Part shown: piece by piece, positions 27,209 to 35,599 of the stretch
Position numbering within the stretch: the stretch's first letter is position 1
Layout of the letters: the number at the start of each line of letters is the position of its first letter
Assembly (NCBI GenBank): GCA_029856145.1
Contig: JAHQWK010000004.1
Coordinates: 62,001 to 126,000, forward strand
From: Promethearchaeia archaeon
GTDB lineage: Archaea; Asgardarchaeota; Lokiarchaeia; Sigyniarchaeales; SOKP01
Length of the DNA: 64,000 nucleotides
Direction of reading: 5' to 3'
Program-made: the position numbers and the translations under genes
The notes under the pieces: generated by a model
The model's database searches: none
Told to the model about the DNA's origin: nothing
Seen by the model: the letters and a program-made list of their open reading frames with translations, nothing else

Positions 27209-29659
27209 ATGGTGTCATATTTGACTTCAGAACAAATAGAAGAAATTTTATTAAAAGATGAAATGCAAAGCAGCTACATCGACTATGCTATGTCTGTGGT
27301 CGTTGGGCGTGCAATCCCGGATGTTAGGGATGGTTTGAAACCTGTACATCGAAGGATCATATATGCTATGGCAGCAAATAATTGGTATTATACAAGTTCT
27401 CATGTTAAATGTGCCAAAATTGTGGGTGAAACTCTCGGTAACTATCACCCTCACGGTGATATGTCTGTTTATAATGCACTTGTTAGAATGGGACAGGATT
27501 TCTCCTTAAGATATCCTTTAATCCATCCACAGGGGAATTTCGGATCTATAGATGGGGATCCTCCAGCAGCCTATAGATATACAGAAGCAAGATTATCTCA
27601 AATCTCAAATGAATTGATTGAAGATCTTGATAAAGAGACTGTAGAGTTTCAACCTAATTTTGATAATAGTACCTCTGAACCATTATGTTTACCAGCAAAA
27701 CTTCCGAATATTTTATTGAATGGTACTAAGGGAATCGCTGTAGGAATGGCAACGTCTATGGCACCACATAATTTAACGGAAGTTTGTAATGGGATAATAG
27801 CAACAATAGATGATCCTGATATTTCAATAGAAGAATTAATGGAAATCATAAAAGGTCCTGATTTTCCAACAGGAGGAATTATTACTGACACAAATGGAAT
27901 CTACAATGCATATCATACTGGAAATGGGGCTATAAATATTAGTGGTAAAATAGAGACTGAAACAACAACAAAAAAGACCAGTTTAATCATTACTGAAATT
28001 CCCTATTTAGTTAATAAAACAGCTTTAATTGAATCTATCGCTAAATTAATAAAGGATGGAGTAATTAAGGATATTAGAGATTTGCGTGATGAATCAGATA
28101 GAAAAGGAATGCGCATTGTATTAGATTTATCTAAAAAAGCTCAACCTGTTATAATAAAGAATATTCTCTTTAAAAGGACTAGACTTCTAACAACATTTAA
28201 TATAACTAATCTAGTTCTGGTTAATGATGGTAAGCAACCAAAAATTCTCAATCTAAAAGAAATTATTATTGAATATATTGAACATCGATTAGTTATCATT
28301 CAAAAAAGAACCGAATATCTCCTAAAAAAGGCAAAAGATCGACTTCATAGAGTTGAAGGTCTTTTAATTGCGTTAAATGATATTGATAATGTAGTGAATA
28401 TAATCAAAAGTTCGAAAGACACTAAAGAAGCTAAAAATAAGTTAAAAGTAACTTATAAATTAAGTGATATTCAAGTTCAATCTATTTTAAGTATGCCTCT
28501 ATCTCGATTAACAAATTTAGAGCAACAAAAGTTAGTAGATGAACAAAAATCGTTACATACTAGTATTGAAGATTATAATAAAATTCTGAAAGAACAACAG
28601 GTTCGTTTAGATATAATTAAAAACGATTTAATCGAATTAAACAAAAAGTACGGAGATGAAAGAAGGACTGAAATTAAAATGGTGGAATATCATGAAATCA
28701 AAGAAATTGAAAAGATAGATTTAGTTAAAAAAGAAACCACCATTGTTATTTTTACTAAAAATCAGTATATCAAAAGAATCTCTTTACAGGAATATCAAGC
28801 TCAAAGACGTGGAGGTCGCGGGAAAAGAGGCATGACTGTTCGCGAAGAAGATTTTATTACAGATTTATTTGTATGTACAACTCATGATACAATTTTGATA
28901 TTTACTTCGAAAGGAAGGGTATATTCGATTAGATGCTTTCAGATACCACTACAAAAACGAACTGCTCGAGGAAAACCAATTATTAACTTTATACCTTTGC
29001 AATCAGGTGAAAATATTTCTGCTATGATACCAATTAATAATTTCAATACTAATGAAATGTTGATTATGACTACAAAAAAGGGAATTATCAAAAAGACTCC
29101 ATTAAAACTATTCTCAAAATTTAGGAGTACAGGAGTAAGGGCTCAAAGAATTAGACCTAATGACGCATTAATAAGCGTTAAAAGACTCTCAAATGAACTT
29201 CAAGATATCTTTATAGCCACCAAATTAGGATATGCTGTTAGGTTTGATGAATCAGAATTAAGAGAATTAGGCCGTAATTCTATGGGAGTAAAAGGAGCAG
29301 AGTTAAGAGAGAATGATGAAGTGATTGATACCCTTCTTGTATCTGATGATAAAATAATATTAACTATCACTCAAAGTGCTTATGGTCAAAGAACATACGT
29401 TAAGGAATATCGTAAAACTGGCAGGGGTGCTAAGGGTGTCAAGAATATCTCATTGAATAAAGCTAAAAATGATGAGGTTATTGCTATTAAAATTGCTAAA
29501 CATATGGATTTATTAATTGGAACTGAACAAGGACAAATGATAAGGGTACCTGTTGATTCAATAAGAATTACACATAGGACTGCTAAAGGTGTTAGAGTTA
29601 TCAAATTATATGAAAAAGATTTCGTTGTAGCAATTGGAAAGTGTAAACAAGAACCTTAA
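27209..29659 (+). CDS. gyrA: DNA gyrase subunit A
   Basis: The 816-residue breakage-reunion subunit. The active-site Tyr is in AAYRYTEARLSQI near residue 125, after GNFGSIDGDPP. The winged-helix region contains KPVHRRIIYAM and KIVGETLGNYHPHGD. The GyrA box QRRGGRGKRG opens the C-terminal beta-pinwheel, which distinguishes gyrase from topoisomerase IV and indicates negative supercoiling. The pinwheel continues with six repeats of the TSKGRVY / TTKKGIIK / TKLGYAVR / TEQGQMIR type. It is 35 bases behind gyrB and converges on a cupin gene. Confidence 0.97.
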   Translation: MVSYLTSEQIEEILLKDEMQSSYIDYAMSVVVGRAIPDVRDGLKPVHRRIIYAMAANNWYYTSSHVKCAKIVGETLGNYHPHGDMSVYNALVRMGQDFSLRYPLIHPQGNFGSIDGDPPAAYRYTEARLSQISNELIEDLDKETVEFQPNFDNSTSEPLCLPAKLPNILLNGTKGIAVGMATSMAPHNLTEVCNGIIATIDDPDISIEELMEIIKGPDFPTGGIITDTNGIYNAYHTGNGAINISGKIETETTTKKTSLIITEIPYLVNKTALIESIAKLIKDGVIKDIRDLRDESDRKGMRIVLDLSKKAQPVIIKNILFKRTRLLTTFNITNLVLVNDGKQPKILNLKEIIIEYIEHRLVIIQKRTEYLLKKAKDRLHRVEGLLIALNDIDNVVNIIKSSKDTKEAKNKLKVTYKLSDIQVQSILSMPLSRLTNLEQQKLVDEQKSLHTSIEDYNKILKEQQVRLDIIKNDLIELNKKYGDERRTEIKMVEYHEIKEIEKIDLVKKETTIVIFTKNQYIKRISLQEYQAQRRGGRGKRGMTVREEDFITDLFVCTTHDTILIFTSKGRVYSIRCFQIPLQKRTARGKPIINFIPLQSGENISAMIPINNFNTNEMLIMTTKKGIIKKTPLKLFSKFRSTGVRAQRIRPNDALISVKRLSNELQDIFIATKLGYAVRFDESELRELGRNSMGVKGAELRENDEVIDTLLVSDDKIILTITQSAYGQRTYVKEYRKTGRGAKGVKNISLNKAKNDEVIAIKIAKHMDLLIGTEQGQMIRVPVDSIRITHRTAKGVRVIKLYEKDFVVAIGKCKQEP

Positions 29660-29664
29660 TAAAT

Positions 29665-30030
29665 TCAATTCTTATTCTTAAGATATGGAATAAGACACAG
29701 AAAAATAAGACTACCTTTTCCAATATTATCTATCCCATGCTTTTCATTAGGTGGAATATAGATAAAATCTCCTTCACTTGTAATTTCAACTTTTCCTTTA
29801 TCATTATAAAATTTTCCGTTTCCCTCTAATATATAAATTTCATGCTCTTCGGGATGATTATGGAGGGGAACACCTAAATCCCCTGGTTTAACTTCAATTC
29901 GTCTCATTGCGAAATTCTTAGCACCTATATTTTCATCAATTAGCCATCTAATGTAAATCCCATCTACTTTTGTACCATCAGTTAGTACCGCTTCCTTTTC
30001 TTCTACATCCTTATAATTCTTTTTTAACAT
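29665..30030 (-). CDS. Cupin-fold protein
   Basis: This 121-residue single cupin contains both metal-site motifs: PLHNHPEEHEIYILEGNG (GX5HXH-like with Glu) and GDFIYIPPNEKHGIDNI (PxG...H equivalent). The ligands His, His, Glu and His are all there, so it may bind a metal. Such short cupins often bind small molecules or act as isomerases or dioxygenases. No pathway neighbours define the substrate. The gene converges on gyrA with 5 bases between stops. Confidence 0.8.
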   Translation of the reverse strand: MLKKNYKDVEEKEAVLTDGTKVDGIYIRWLIDENIGAKNFAMRRIEVKPGDLGVPLHNHPEEHEIYILEGNGKFYNDKGKVEITSEGDFIYIPPNEKHGIDNIGKGSLIFLCLIPYLKNKN

Positions 30031-30164
30031 AAATAAATTAAATTTCTTACAATATTAAAAGTATAGCTTGTCGTTTTTTATATGAAAGTTTTATATAGAA
30101 AAGAAAATTAATTTCTTTTATTAAATTATAAGCGAATTTCACTCAATTTTGGACGGTCAATAAA

Positions 30165-31535
30165 ATGGACCTTAAAGAAATTTTAGATCAGATCCCAGAA
30201 TATCAAGAATTCATGACTATTGCTGAACTGGATGCTTCTAGTAAGAATTTAGCAAGGGAATTTGAAAATGTTGAACTGAAAGAAATTGGAAAATCACGAG
30301 AGAGCCGAACAATTTATTGTCTAAAAATCGGAGCAGGAGAAAAAAATGCGCTTCTCTTTGCATTTCCACATCCTAATGAACCAATAGGCAGTATGAGTTT
30401 AGAGTTTTTATCATGTTTTTTAGCAAAGAATCCTGATTTTACAAAAGAAACAGGGTATACCTGGTATTTAATCAAAGCAATCGACATCGATGGTGCGATT
30501 CTTAATGAAGGATGGTTTAAAGGAGAATACAATCCATTAAAATATGCTAAGAATTATTATAGACCTGCGACCTTCGAACAAGTTGAATGGACATTTCCAG
30601 TTAAATACAAAAAACTTAGCTTTAACTCCCCCTTACCAGAAACGAGAGTCTTAATGGAATTATTGAATAATTTAAAGCCTAAATTTATGTACAGTCTTCA
30701 CAATTCTAGTTTTGGCGGAGTTTACTTCTTAATATCACACGAAAAAGGAAATTTGTATATCGATTTAGTTAATTTTGTTACCAGAGAAAATTTACCTTTG
30801 CATTTAGGAGAACCTGAATTATCCTCTATGAAAAAATTACATGATGGGATCTTTCAATCAACTGGAATTCAAGAGTTATATGATTCTTTAGAAGCTGAAG
30901 GTATAGAAAATCCTCAACAGGTCCTTAAGATGGGAACAAGTTCGTTTGATTACCTTAAAAATTTTACAGACGAAGAACATTTTTCTTTCACTTGTGAAAT
31001 TCCTTATTTCTATGATAACCGTATAGGAGATAGATCTCTAACTGAATTAGAAAGGAAAGATCTGCGTTTAGAATCATTAGAATACATAAAAAAAATTTAT
31101 ATACATTCAAAGAAGATATTTAGATCAATAAGAAAATATTGTAATAAGAATACACGAATTTATACAGTTGTAGAGAATTACCTTTGGAGAAGAGGATCAG
31201 CACTTAACCTTCAAATTCATGAAGCAAAAACCTCCTCTTATTATGATGGGAAAGCCACAGTAGCTCAAACATTTGACTTAAATGTATCAAAAAGGTGGTA
31301 TGATTTGCTGTATTGTTCAATGATTTCGAGATTATGCAATGAAGCAATTTCGAATCATCCAGAAAATGAAGTGGAACTTACTATAGTTAAAAAGAACTTC
31401 GAGAGCTGGATTGAACAAAATATTAAAGAATTATTAAGTAAAACTAAATTTGAGGTTATTCCCATCCAAAAATTAGTCCGCATTCAAATCGGAAGTGCAT
31501 TTATTACTTTAGAAAACTTATCACTGAATAAATAG
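30165..31535 (+). CDS. M14-like zinc carboxypeptidase family protein
   Basis: The 456-residue protein has a peptidase M14-type domain in its first 330 residues. The zinc pair is HPNEPIG (His and Glu, near residue 68-71), the third ligand is probably His in YSLHNSSFGG near residue 184, and FTCEIPYF may hold the catalytic Glu. IGKSRESRTIYCLKIG is the usual strand before the zinc site. The C-terminal 120 residues are helical and unassigned. It begins a forward run of four genes. Cytosolic peptidase or amidase action is likely; substrate unknown. Confidence 0.7.
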   Translation: MDLKEILDQIPEYQEFMTIAELDASSKNLAREFENVELKEIGKSRESRTIYCLKIGAGEKNALLFAFPHPNEPIGSMSLEFLSCFLAKNPDFTKETGYTWYLIKAIDIDGAILNEGWFKGEYNPLKYAKNYYRPATFEQVEWTFPVKYKKLSFNSPLPETRVLMELLNNLKPKFMYSLHNSSFGGVYFLISHEKGNLYIDLVNFVTRENLPLHLGEPELSSMKKLHDGIFQSTGIQELYDSLEAEGIENPQQVLKMGTSSFDYLKNFTDEEHFSFTCEIPYFYDNRIGDRSLTELERKDLRLESLEYIKKIYIHSKKIFRSIRKYCNKNTRIYTVVENYLWRRGSALNLQIHEAKTSSYYDGKATVAQTFDLNVSKRWYDLLYCSMISRLCNEAISNHPENEVELTIVKKNFESWIEQNIKELLSKTKFEVIPIQKLVRIQIGSAFITLENLSLNK

Positions 31536-31585
31536 TAAAGATTATTACTTAGATGATTAAATAATTAGATATTAATAAATCAATA

Positions 31586-32530
31586 ATGTTTAATAAAAAA
31601 ATGGCTTTAAAAAAAATAGGGTTAGATCACTCCCATAATAATAAACTAACCATTGAAAATAATGCGTTCACTGATTTTATTCAATATTTCTTTGATTCAG
31701 ACTTTAAATTGGGAAAAATTGAAGCAGGGGTAACACATGATAAGCTAAAGAAGTATGATCTTTTTATAATCGGAGTTCCTCATTTAGGGCCAGATTTAGA
31801 TTCAGATGAAATTGAGGATTTAGTTAGATATGTTAAGGATGGGGGAAGCCTCCTTATAATAAATGATGGAGGTGGCGACTATGAAAATAAGAATAACCTA
31901 TCTGAATTAACCAAGAATTTTGGGTTCCAATTTAATTCTGATAAATTATTTGATAATAAAGATTTCTCAAAAGACAATTCCCATCCAATTATCAAGGATT
32001 TTAAAAGTCACTTTATTACAAGAGACATTTCAAAAATTATTCATTCTAATGGTTGTACTTTAACAGTAGATAAATCTATCGAAAATGATAAAATTGATGT
32101 TAACAGTATAGCATTTTCATCTGAAAATACTTCATGGCATACCTATTTTAATGGAGAAGAGTGGCAGGATAAATCAGAACAGCACCTTCCAATCATAGGT
32201 GCTATACATTATGAATTAGGAAAAGTTGTCGTCATTGGTAATCTCTCTATATTTTCAAGTTTAAGTAAATCTTATGGTATAAGGTCTGCTGAAAATTTTA
32301 AACTAGTTACAAATATAATTTCCTGGCTATTAAATAAGGTTGGTTCAGAAGAGGAACAATCATTAAAACCAATTTTTACATCTATTGCTATTGAGCAAGA
32401 TCTATTTTATTGGATACAAGAAATATTGAAAAAAGGAAAATGGAAAAATCTGAATGACCTTATTAATTTTGCCTTAAAAGTGACTAAGATTAGATTGAAA
32501 GAAGCTGAAAAGGATGATCAAGACCAATAA
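31586..32530 (+). CDS. GIFT/glutamine-amidotransferase-like domain protein
   Basis: The 314-residue protein has an alpha/beta core with the strands FIIGVPHLGPDLDSDEIEDL, VRYVKDGGSLLIINDGGGD, and GKVVVIGNLSIFS. This arrangement resembles the GIFT domain (ABC-transport auxiliary, GldG and the N-terminus of IFT52), which has a class I amidotransferase-like fold without catalytic residues. The last 90 residues are helical. The likeness is by pattern only. Its stop overlaps the next gene by 17 bases, so translation is coupled. Confidence 0.55.
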   Translation: MFNKKMALKKIGLDHSHNNKLTIENNAFTDFIQYFFDSDFKLGKIEAGVTHDKLKKYDLFIIGVPHLGPDLDSDEIEDLVRYVKDGGSLLIINDGGGDYENKNNLSELTKNFGFQFNSDKLFDNKDFSKDNSHPIIKDFKSHFITRDISKIIHSNGCTLTVDKSIENDKIDVNSIAFSSENTSWHTYFNGEEWQDKSEQHLPIIGAIHYELGKVVVIGNLSIFSSLSKSYGIRSAENFKLVTNIISWLLNKVGSEEEQSLKPIFTSIAIEQDLFYWIQEILKKGKWKNLNDLINFALKVTKIRLKEAEKDDQDQ

Positions 32531-33044
32531 AGAAGAATTATTAATTGGGCTTATCGGAGATACTCATATTCCATCACGAGGACCAAACATCCCACAAATC
32601 ATAATAAATGAATTTCAAGAAAAGAAAATTGATTATCTATTTCATGTGGGAGATTTTACAAGCTATAAAGTATATGAAAAACTTCAAAACATTTTTGGAC
32701 AGGAGAAGGTTATTGGAATTGTTGGGAATATGGATGACTCAAAAATTTCTAAAAAATTACCAAATAAAATAGAATTAGATTTATACGGACATAAAATCTT
32801 TATAACACATGGAGCCGGTGGACCGGACGATATTATTGAACGCTTAAACAGAAGATTTGATTTATCCAAATATGATATCATAATTTTTGGCCATGTTCAC
32901 AAGCCTTTCAATGAAAAATGGAGAGATGGAAAGTTATATATTAGCCCAGGCACGCCTACCGACAAAAGATTTACTGATATTAACTCTTATGGATACCTAA
33001 AAATATCTCAAGATAAAGTAGAGCCGAAAATTATTTTTTTATAA
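32514..33044 (+). CDS. MJ0936/YfcE-type metallophosphoesterase (Vps29-like fold)
   Basis: The 176-residue enzyme shows all five metallophosphatase motifs: GDTHIP, HVGDFTS, GIVGNMDD, FITHGAGG and FGHVHKP. Length and motifs fit the MJ0936/YfcE phosphodiesterases, the family from which eukaryotic retromer Vps29 derives. The metal ligands are retained, so enzymatic activity against phosphodiesters is expected. It starts inside the preceding gene (17-base overlap) and is followed after 31 bases by a ParB-like gene. Confidence 0.9.
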   Translation: MIKTNKEELLIGLIGDTHIPSRGPNIPQIIINEFQEKKIDYLFHVGDFTSYKVYEKLQNIFGQEKVIGIVGNMDDSKISKKLPNKIELDLYGHKIFITHGAGGPDDIIERLNRRFDLSKYDIIIFGHVHKPFNEKWRDGKLYISPGTPTDKRFTDINSYGYLKISQDKVEPKIIFL

Positions 33045-33075
33045 CTGAAAAATTATTTAAAAGTCTTATTAAAGT

Positions 33076-33507
33076 ATGAATTCTGTAAAATCTTCTTTTA
33101 AAATGAAGTATAGTGATATTCAACCCAGTCAATTATACATTAGTAAGAAAAAACTATCAAAAATAAAAGAGAAATTCAATTCAAAAGATCTTTCAACATT
33201 AGAAGCAATCCCTATTAAAAAAATTGGAAAAGAGATTTTTTATACAGATGGACATACAAGGGCGTTTGCTGCATATCAGGCAGGTTTTAAAGAAATTCCT
33301 GTAATTTGGGAGGATGAAGAATTAGATTGGGAAATGTATCAAATTTGTATAAAGTGGTGTAAAGATGCAGGAATATCTTCTATTGCAGATTTAAGTGAAA
33401 GAATAATTGATCAAAAAGAGTATGAAATTCTATGGTACAAGCGGTGTGATGATCTACATAAAGATTTAAAAATAAAGCGAGCTAAGAAAAAGAATTTCAA
33501 AACTTAA
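33076..33507 (+). CDS. ParB/sulfiredoxin-fold domain protein
   Basis: The 143-residue protein has the ParB/Srx core: PIKKIGKEIFYTDGHTRAFA then AYQAGFKEIPVIWEDEE. The DGHTRA segment matches the nucleotide-binding GxxR-type loop of ParB-like nucleases and CTP-binding proteins. No helix-turn-helix domain follows, so plasmid-partition type DNA binding is unlikely. The C-terminal half is helical (ADLSERIIDQKEYEILWYKR). It ends the four-gene forward run. A role in the phosphoesterase operon is unknown. Confidence 0.75.
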   Translation: MNSVKSSFKMKYSDIQPSQLYISKKKLSKIKEKFNSKDLSTLEAIPIKKIGKEIFYTDGHTRAFAAYQAGFKEIPVIWEDEELDWEMYQICIKWCKDAGISSIADLSERIIDQKEYEILWYKRCDDLHKDLKIKRAKKKNFKT

Positions 33508-33543
33508 CAAAAATACTAGTAAAATTTATTTAAAAAGGTTAGA

Positions 33544-34158
33544 TTAAGCAGTTTCTATCGTCTTTCCTGAAAGCTTCTTGTAATGATTGAGAACTGCTTG
33601 ACGAGCTGCATATACGAAAGCTCTCTTGACATTTACTCCTTGTATTGCTATTGTCTCGTAAATTAACACATGATTCAATTTTGCTGTATCTAATGTTTGA
33701 CGTATTTTTGAGATTTCCACAATATCCTCTAAATCGCGCTTATTAGCAAGAGCTACTGTTGGTACTTCTGGAGGGGCAAAAGCTTCTGGAGGTATGAGTT
33801 TATCACCATAAAATCGGAGTAATTCTTTAAGAGACCAAATATTCTCGCTCCACTGGTCTATCAATGAATCCCATGTAAAAATAATAGCATCCGTGCCTCT
33901 GAGAACAGTCTGACGTTGGAATTTATGACGTCTCTGACCAGCGACCGTATAAACTTGAAAAACTACATTAGAAACGCGGGCAACGACTCGGTCAAAAAAC
34001 AATGTTCGCCCTGTTGGGTCTTGGATTTGTTGCATATCTCCTGTAGCCAACCCTTCTTTCTTATAGACCCAATCAAGTGCCGTTGTTTTTCCACCTAGGC
34101 TTGGGCCGTAGAAACAGATCTTAAATACAAGGGTCCCATCTCCTCGACGACTTGGCAA
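33544..34158 (-). CDS. Small GTPase, MglA/Arf-like
   Basis: A Ras-superfamily GTPase of about 204 residues. The P-loop is GPSLGGKTT near residue 17, switch II is TVAGQRRHKFQ (the DxxGQ Asp is replaced by Val-Ala-Gly context as in MglA relatives), G4 is ANKRD and G5 is ETIAIQG. MglA-type GTPases commonly pair with Roadblock proteins. The annotated frame can open at TTG 34167, but GTGAGG upstream is better spaced for the second TTG at 34158. The product would begin MPSRRGDGTLVFK. No lipid-attachment motif is evident. Confidence 0.88.
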   Translation of the reverse strand: MPSRRGDGTLVFKICFYGPSLGGKTTALDWVYKKEGLATGDMQQIQDPTGRTLFFDRVVARVSNVVFQVYTVAGQRRHKFQRQTVLRGTDAIIFTWDSLIDQWSENIWSLKELLRFYGDKLIPPEAFAPPEVPTVALANKRDLEDIVEISKIRQTLDTAKLNHVLIYETIAIQGVNVKRAFVYAARQAVLNHYKKLSGKTIETA

Positions 34159-34427
34159 ATATATCAATCCTCACTTTTAAATAATCAAAAAATATAAATT
34201 AAATCTTATTAAATCTATAAAACTCTTGTAATATAAAAATTTACAAAAGAAAAGTTTTGCTATTTTTAAGTATTGAAAGTAGCAATCTCATATGTATTTA
34301 GCTCTAATATCTAAATATTATGCATGCTATTACTAATAATCTATCTTTTTAACTTTGCCACTCTTATATTTCTGTTTGTAGACATTCCGGTGATTAACCT
34401 TAAAAGTCCCAAATAATGTCTTTAGGC

Positions 34428-35306
34428 CTATAAGATTTTACCACACCATACACATTCTTCGTGCTTGAGTTTACGTGACAAAGCACACTTAGGGCAATCT
34501 TCTTTTACACTTGGTTCTTGTTCGGTTTCCGGGGGAATAGTGATAAGAATTTTCTCCGGTTCTAATTCAATTGCAGAGGATTTACTTTCAATTTGGATAT
34601 CTTGTTTGGTTTCAGGTGCAACACTTTCAAATTGTTCTCCACAATTAACACAATATCGCGGATCTGTTTTCATCATCTTATAACCGCACATAGGGCAGAA
34701 TTTAAATGAAGATTGTGCTAAATCTGTAGCTACTGGGCTTGGTTCAGTATGTGCTTGTTCAGGGCTCATAAATTGTTTTTTCATAGGGACAATTACCTCT
34801 TTTGGTTGTACAGGACTCATTTTTGAGACTCCATACCCTATTAATGATAAAATACCACCTAAAAACATTCCGATTACACCAAAACCTGGGTTTAAATTTG
34901 CCCACATACTTAGATCATAGAACATTTGAGTATTAATTTCCAATCCCACTATCCATACTATTGTTCCAATCATTAGCATTACCGATGCTCCAGCCCAAGA
35001 TCTACTATCGTTATAAGCAGTTGCTCTTTTAAATTTCCTCGTATTATTGCCTTTATAAATGATAATACCAATACTTATAAGCACTATTAAAGAACCTATT
35101 AAAGAAACAAAAATTTCACCAGGATCTTGAGTAAATCGGGTAATAGTCCCATATCCGTAAACCTGTAATGAAAATAATCCCCACATCCAAACATACATAG
35201 AACTAGCATAGTTACTAATATAACCCGCTGGTGTCAAAAAAGCAATAAGAGCAATAGCGCCTCCAACTAGTGAAAATGCCCAATCATATTCTCTAACATC
35301 TCCCAT
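34428..35306 (-). CDS. Membrane protein with two C-terminal zinc ribbons
   Basis: The 292-residue protein has four membrane helices in residues 1-170, then a linker, then two zinc ribbons: CPMCGYKMMKTDPRYCVNCG near residue 205-225, and a terminal CPKCALSRKLKHEECVWCG. Between them is an acidic, Glu-rich spacer. The plan, membrane domain plus zinc-ribbon tail, is frequent among uncharacterised archaeal proteins. No enzymatic motif is visible. It stands alone upstream of the GTPase gene on the same strand, 260 bases away. Confidence 0.7.
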   Translation of the reverse strand: MGDVREYDWAFSLVGGAIALIAFLTPAGYISNYASSMYVWMWGLFSLQVYGYGTITRFTQDPGEIFVSLIGSLIVLISIGIIIYKGNNTRKFKRATAYNDSRSWAGASVMLMIGTIVWIVGLEINTQMFYDLSMWANLNPGFGVIGMFLGGILSLIGYGVSKMSPVQPKEVIVPMKKQFMSPEQAHTEPSPVATDLAQSSFKFCPMCGYKMMKTDPRYCVNCGEQFESVAPETKQDIQIESKSSAIELEPEKILITIPPETEQEPSVKEDCPKCALSRKLKHEECVWCGKIL

Positions 35307-35599
35307 TTTTCATATAACCTCTACTTTCTATAAATTATTATTTTTAATATAATTCTTGTCTTATTTCTCAATAAGATATTTTGTATTATAAATCCATATT
35401 TTTTTTGTGGACAAGCAAGTAGAGAAAATATGATAGAAAATGGATTTAATCTTTTCTTTTAAAGAAAGGCAATTTAATGTAAACAAAATTGAGTATTTTG
35501 ATTGGATTTTTCTTTTGCAGAATATTAAAAATAAGTTCTTTTATGAAATAATAAGTAAATTAAATTCACTACATTAAATACATAATTTAGGTTTTTAAA

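Noticed and set aside
33076..33507. ParB-like gene as a chromosome partition system
   Set aside because: There is no helix-turn-helix domain, no parA neighbour and no parS-like repeat, so only the ParB/Srx fold is supported.
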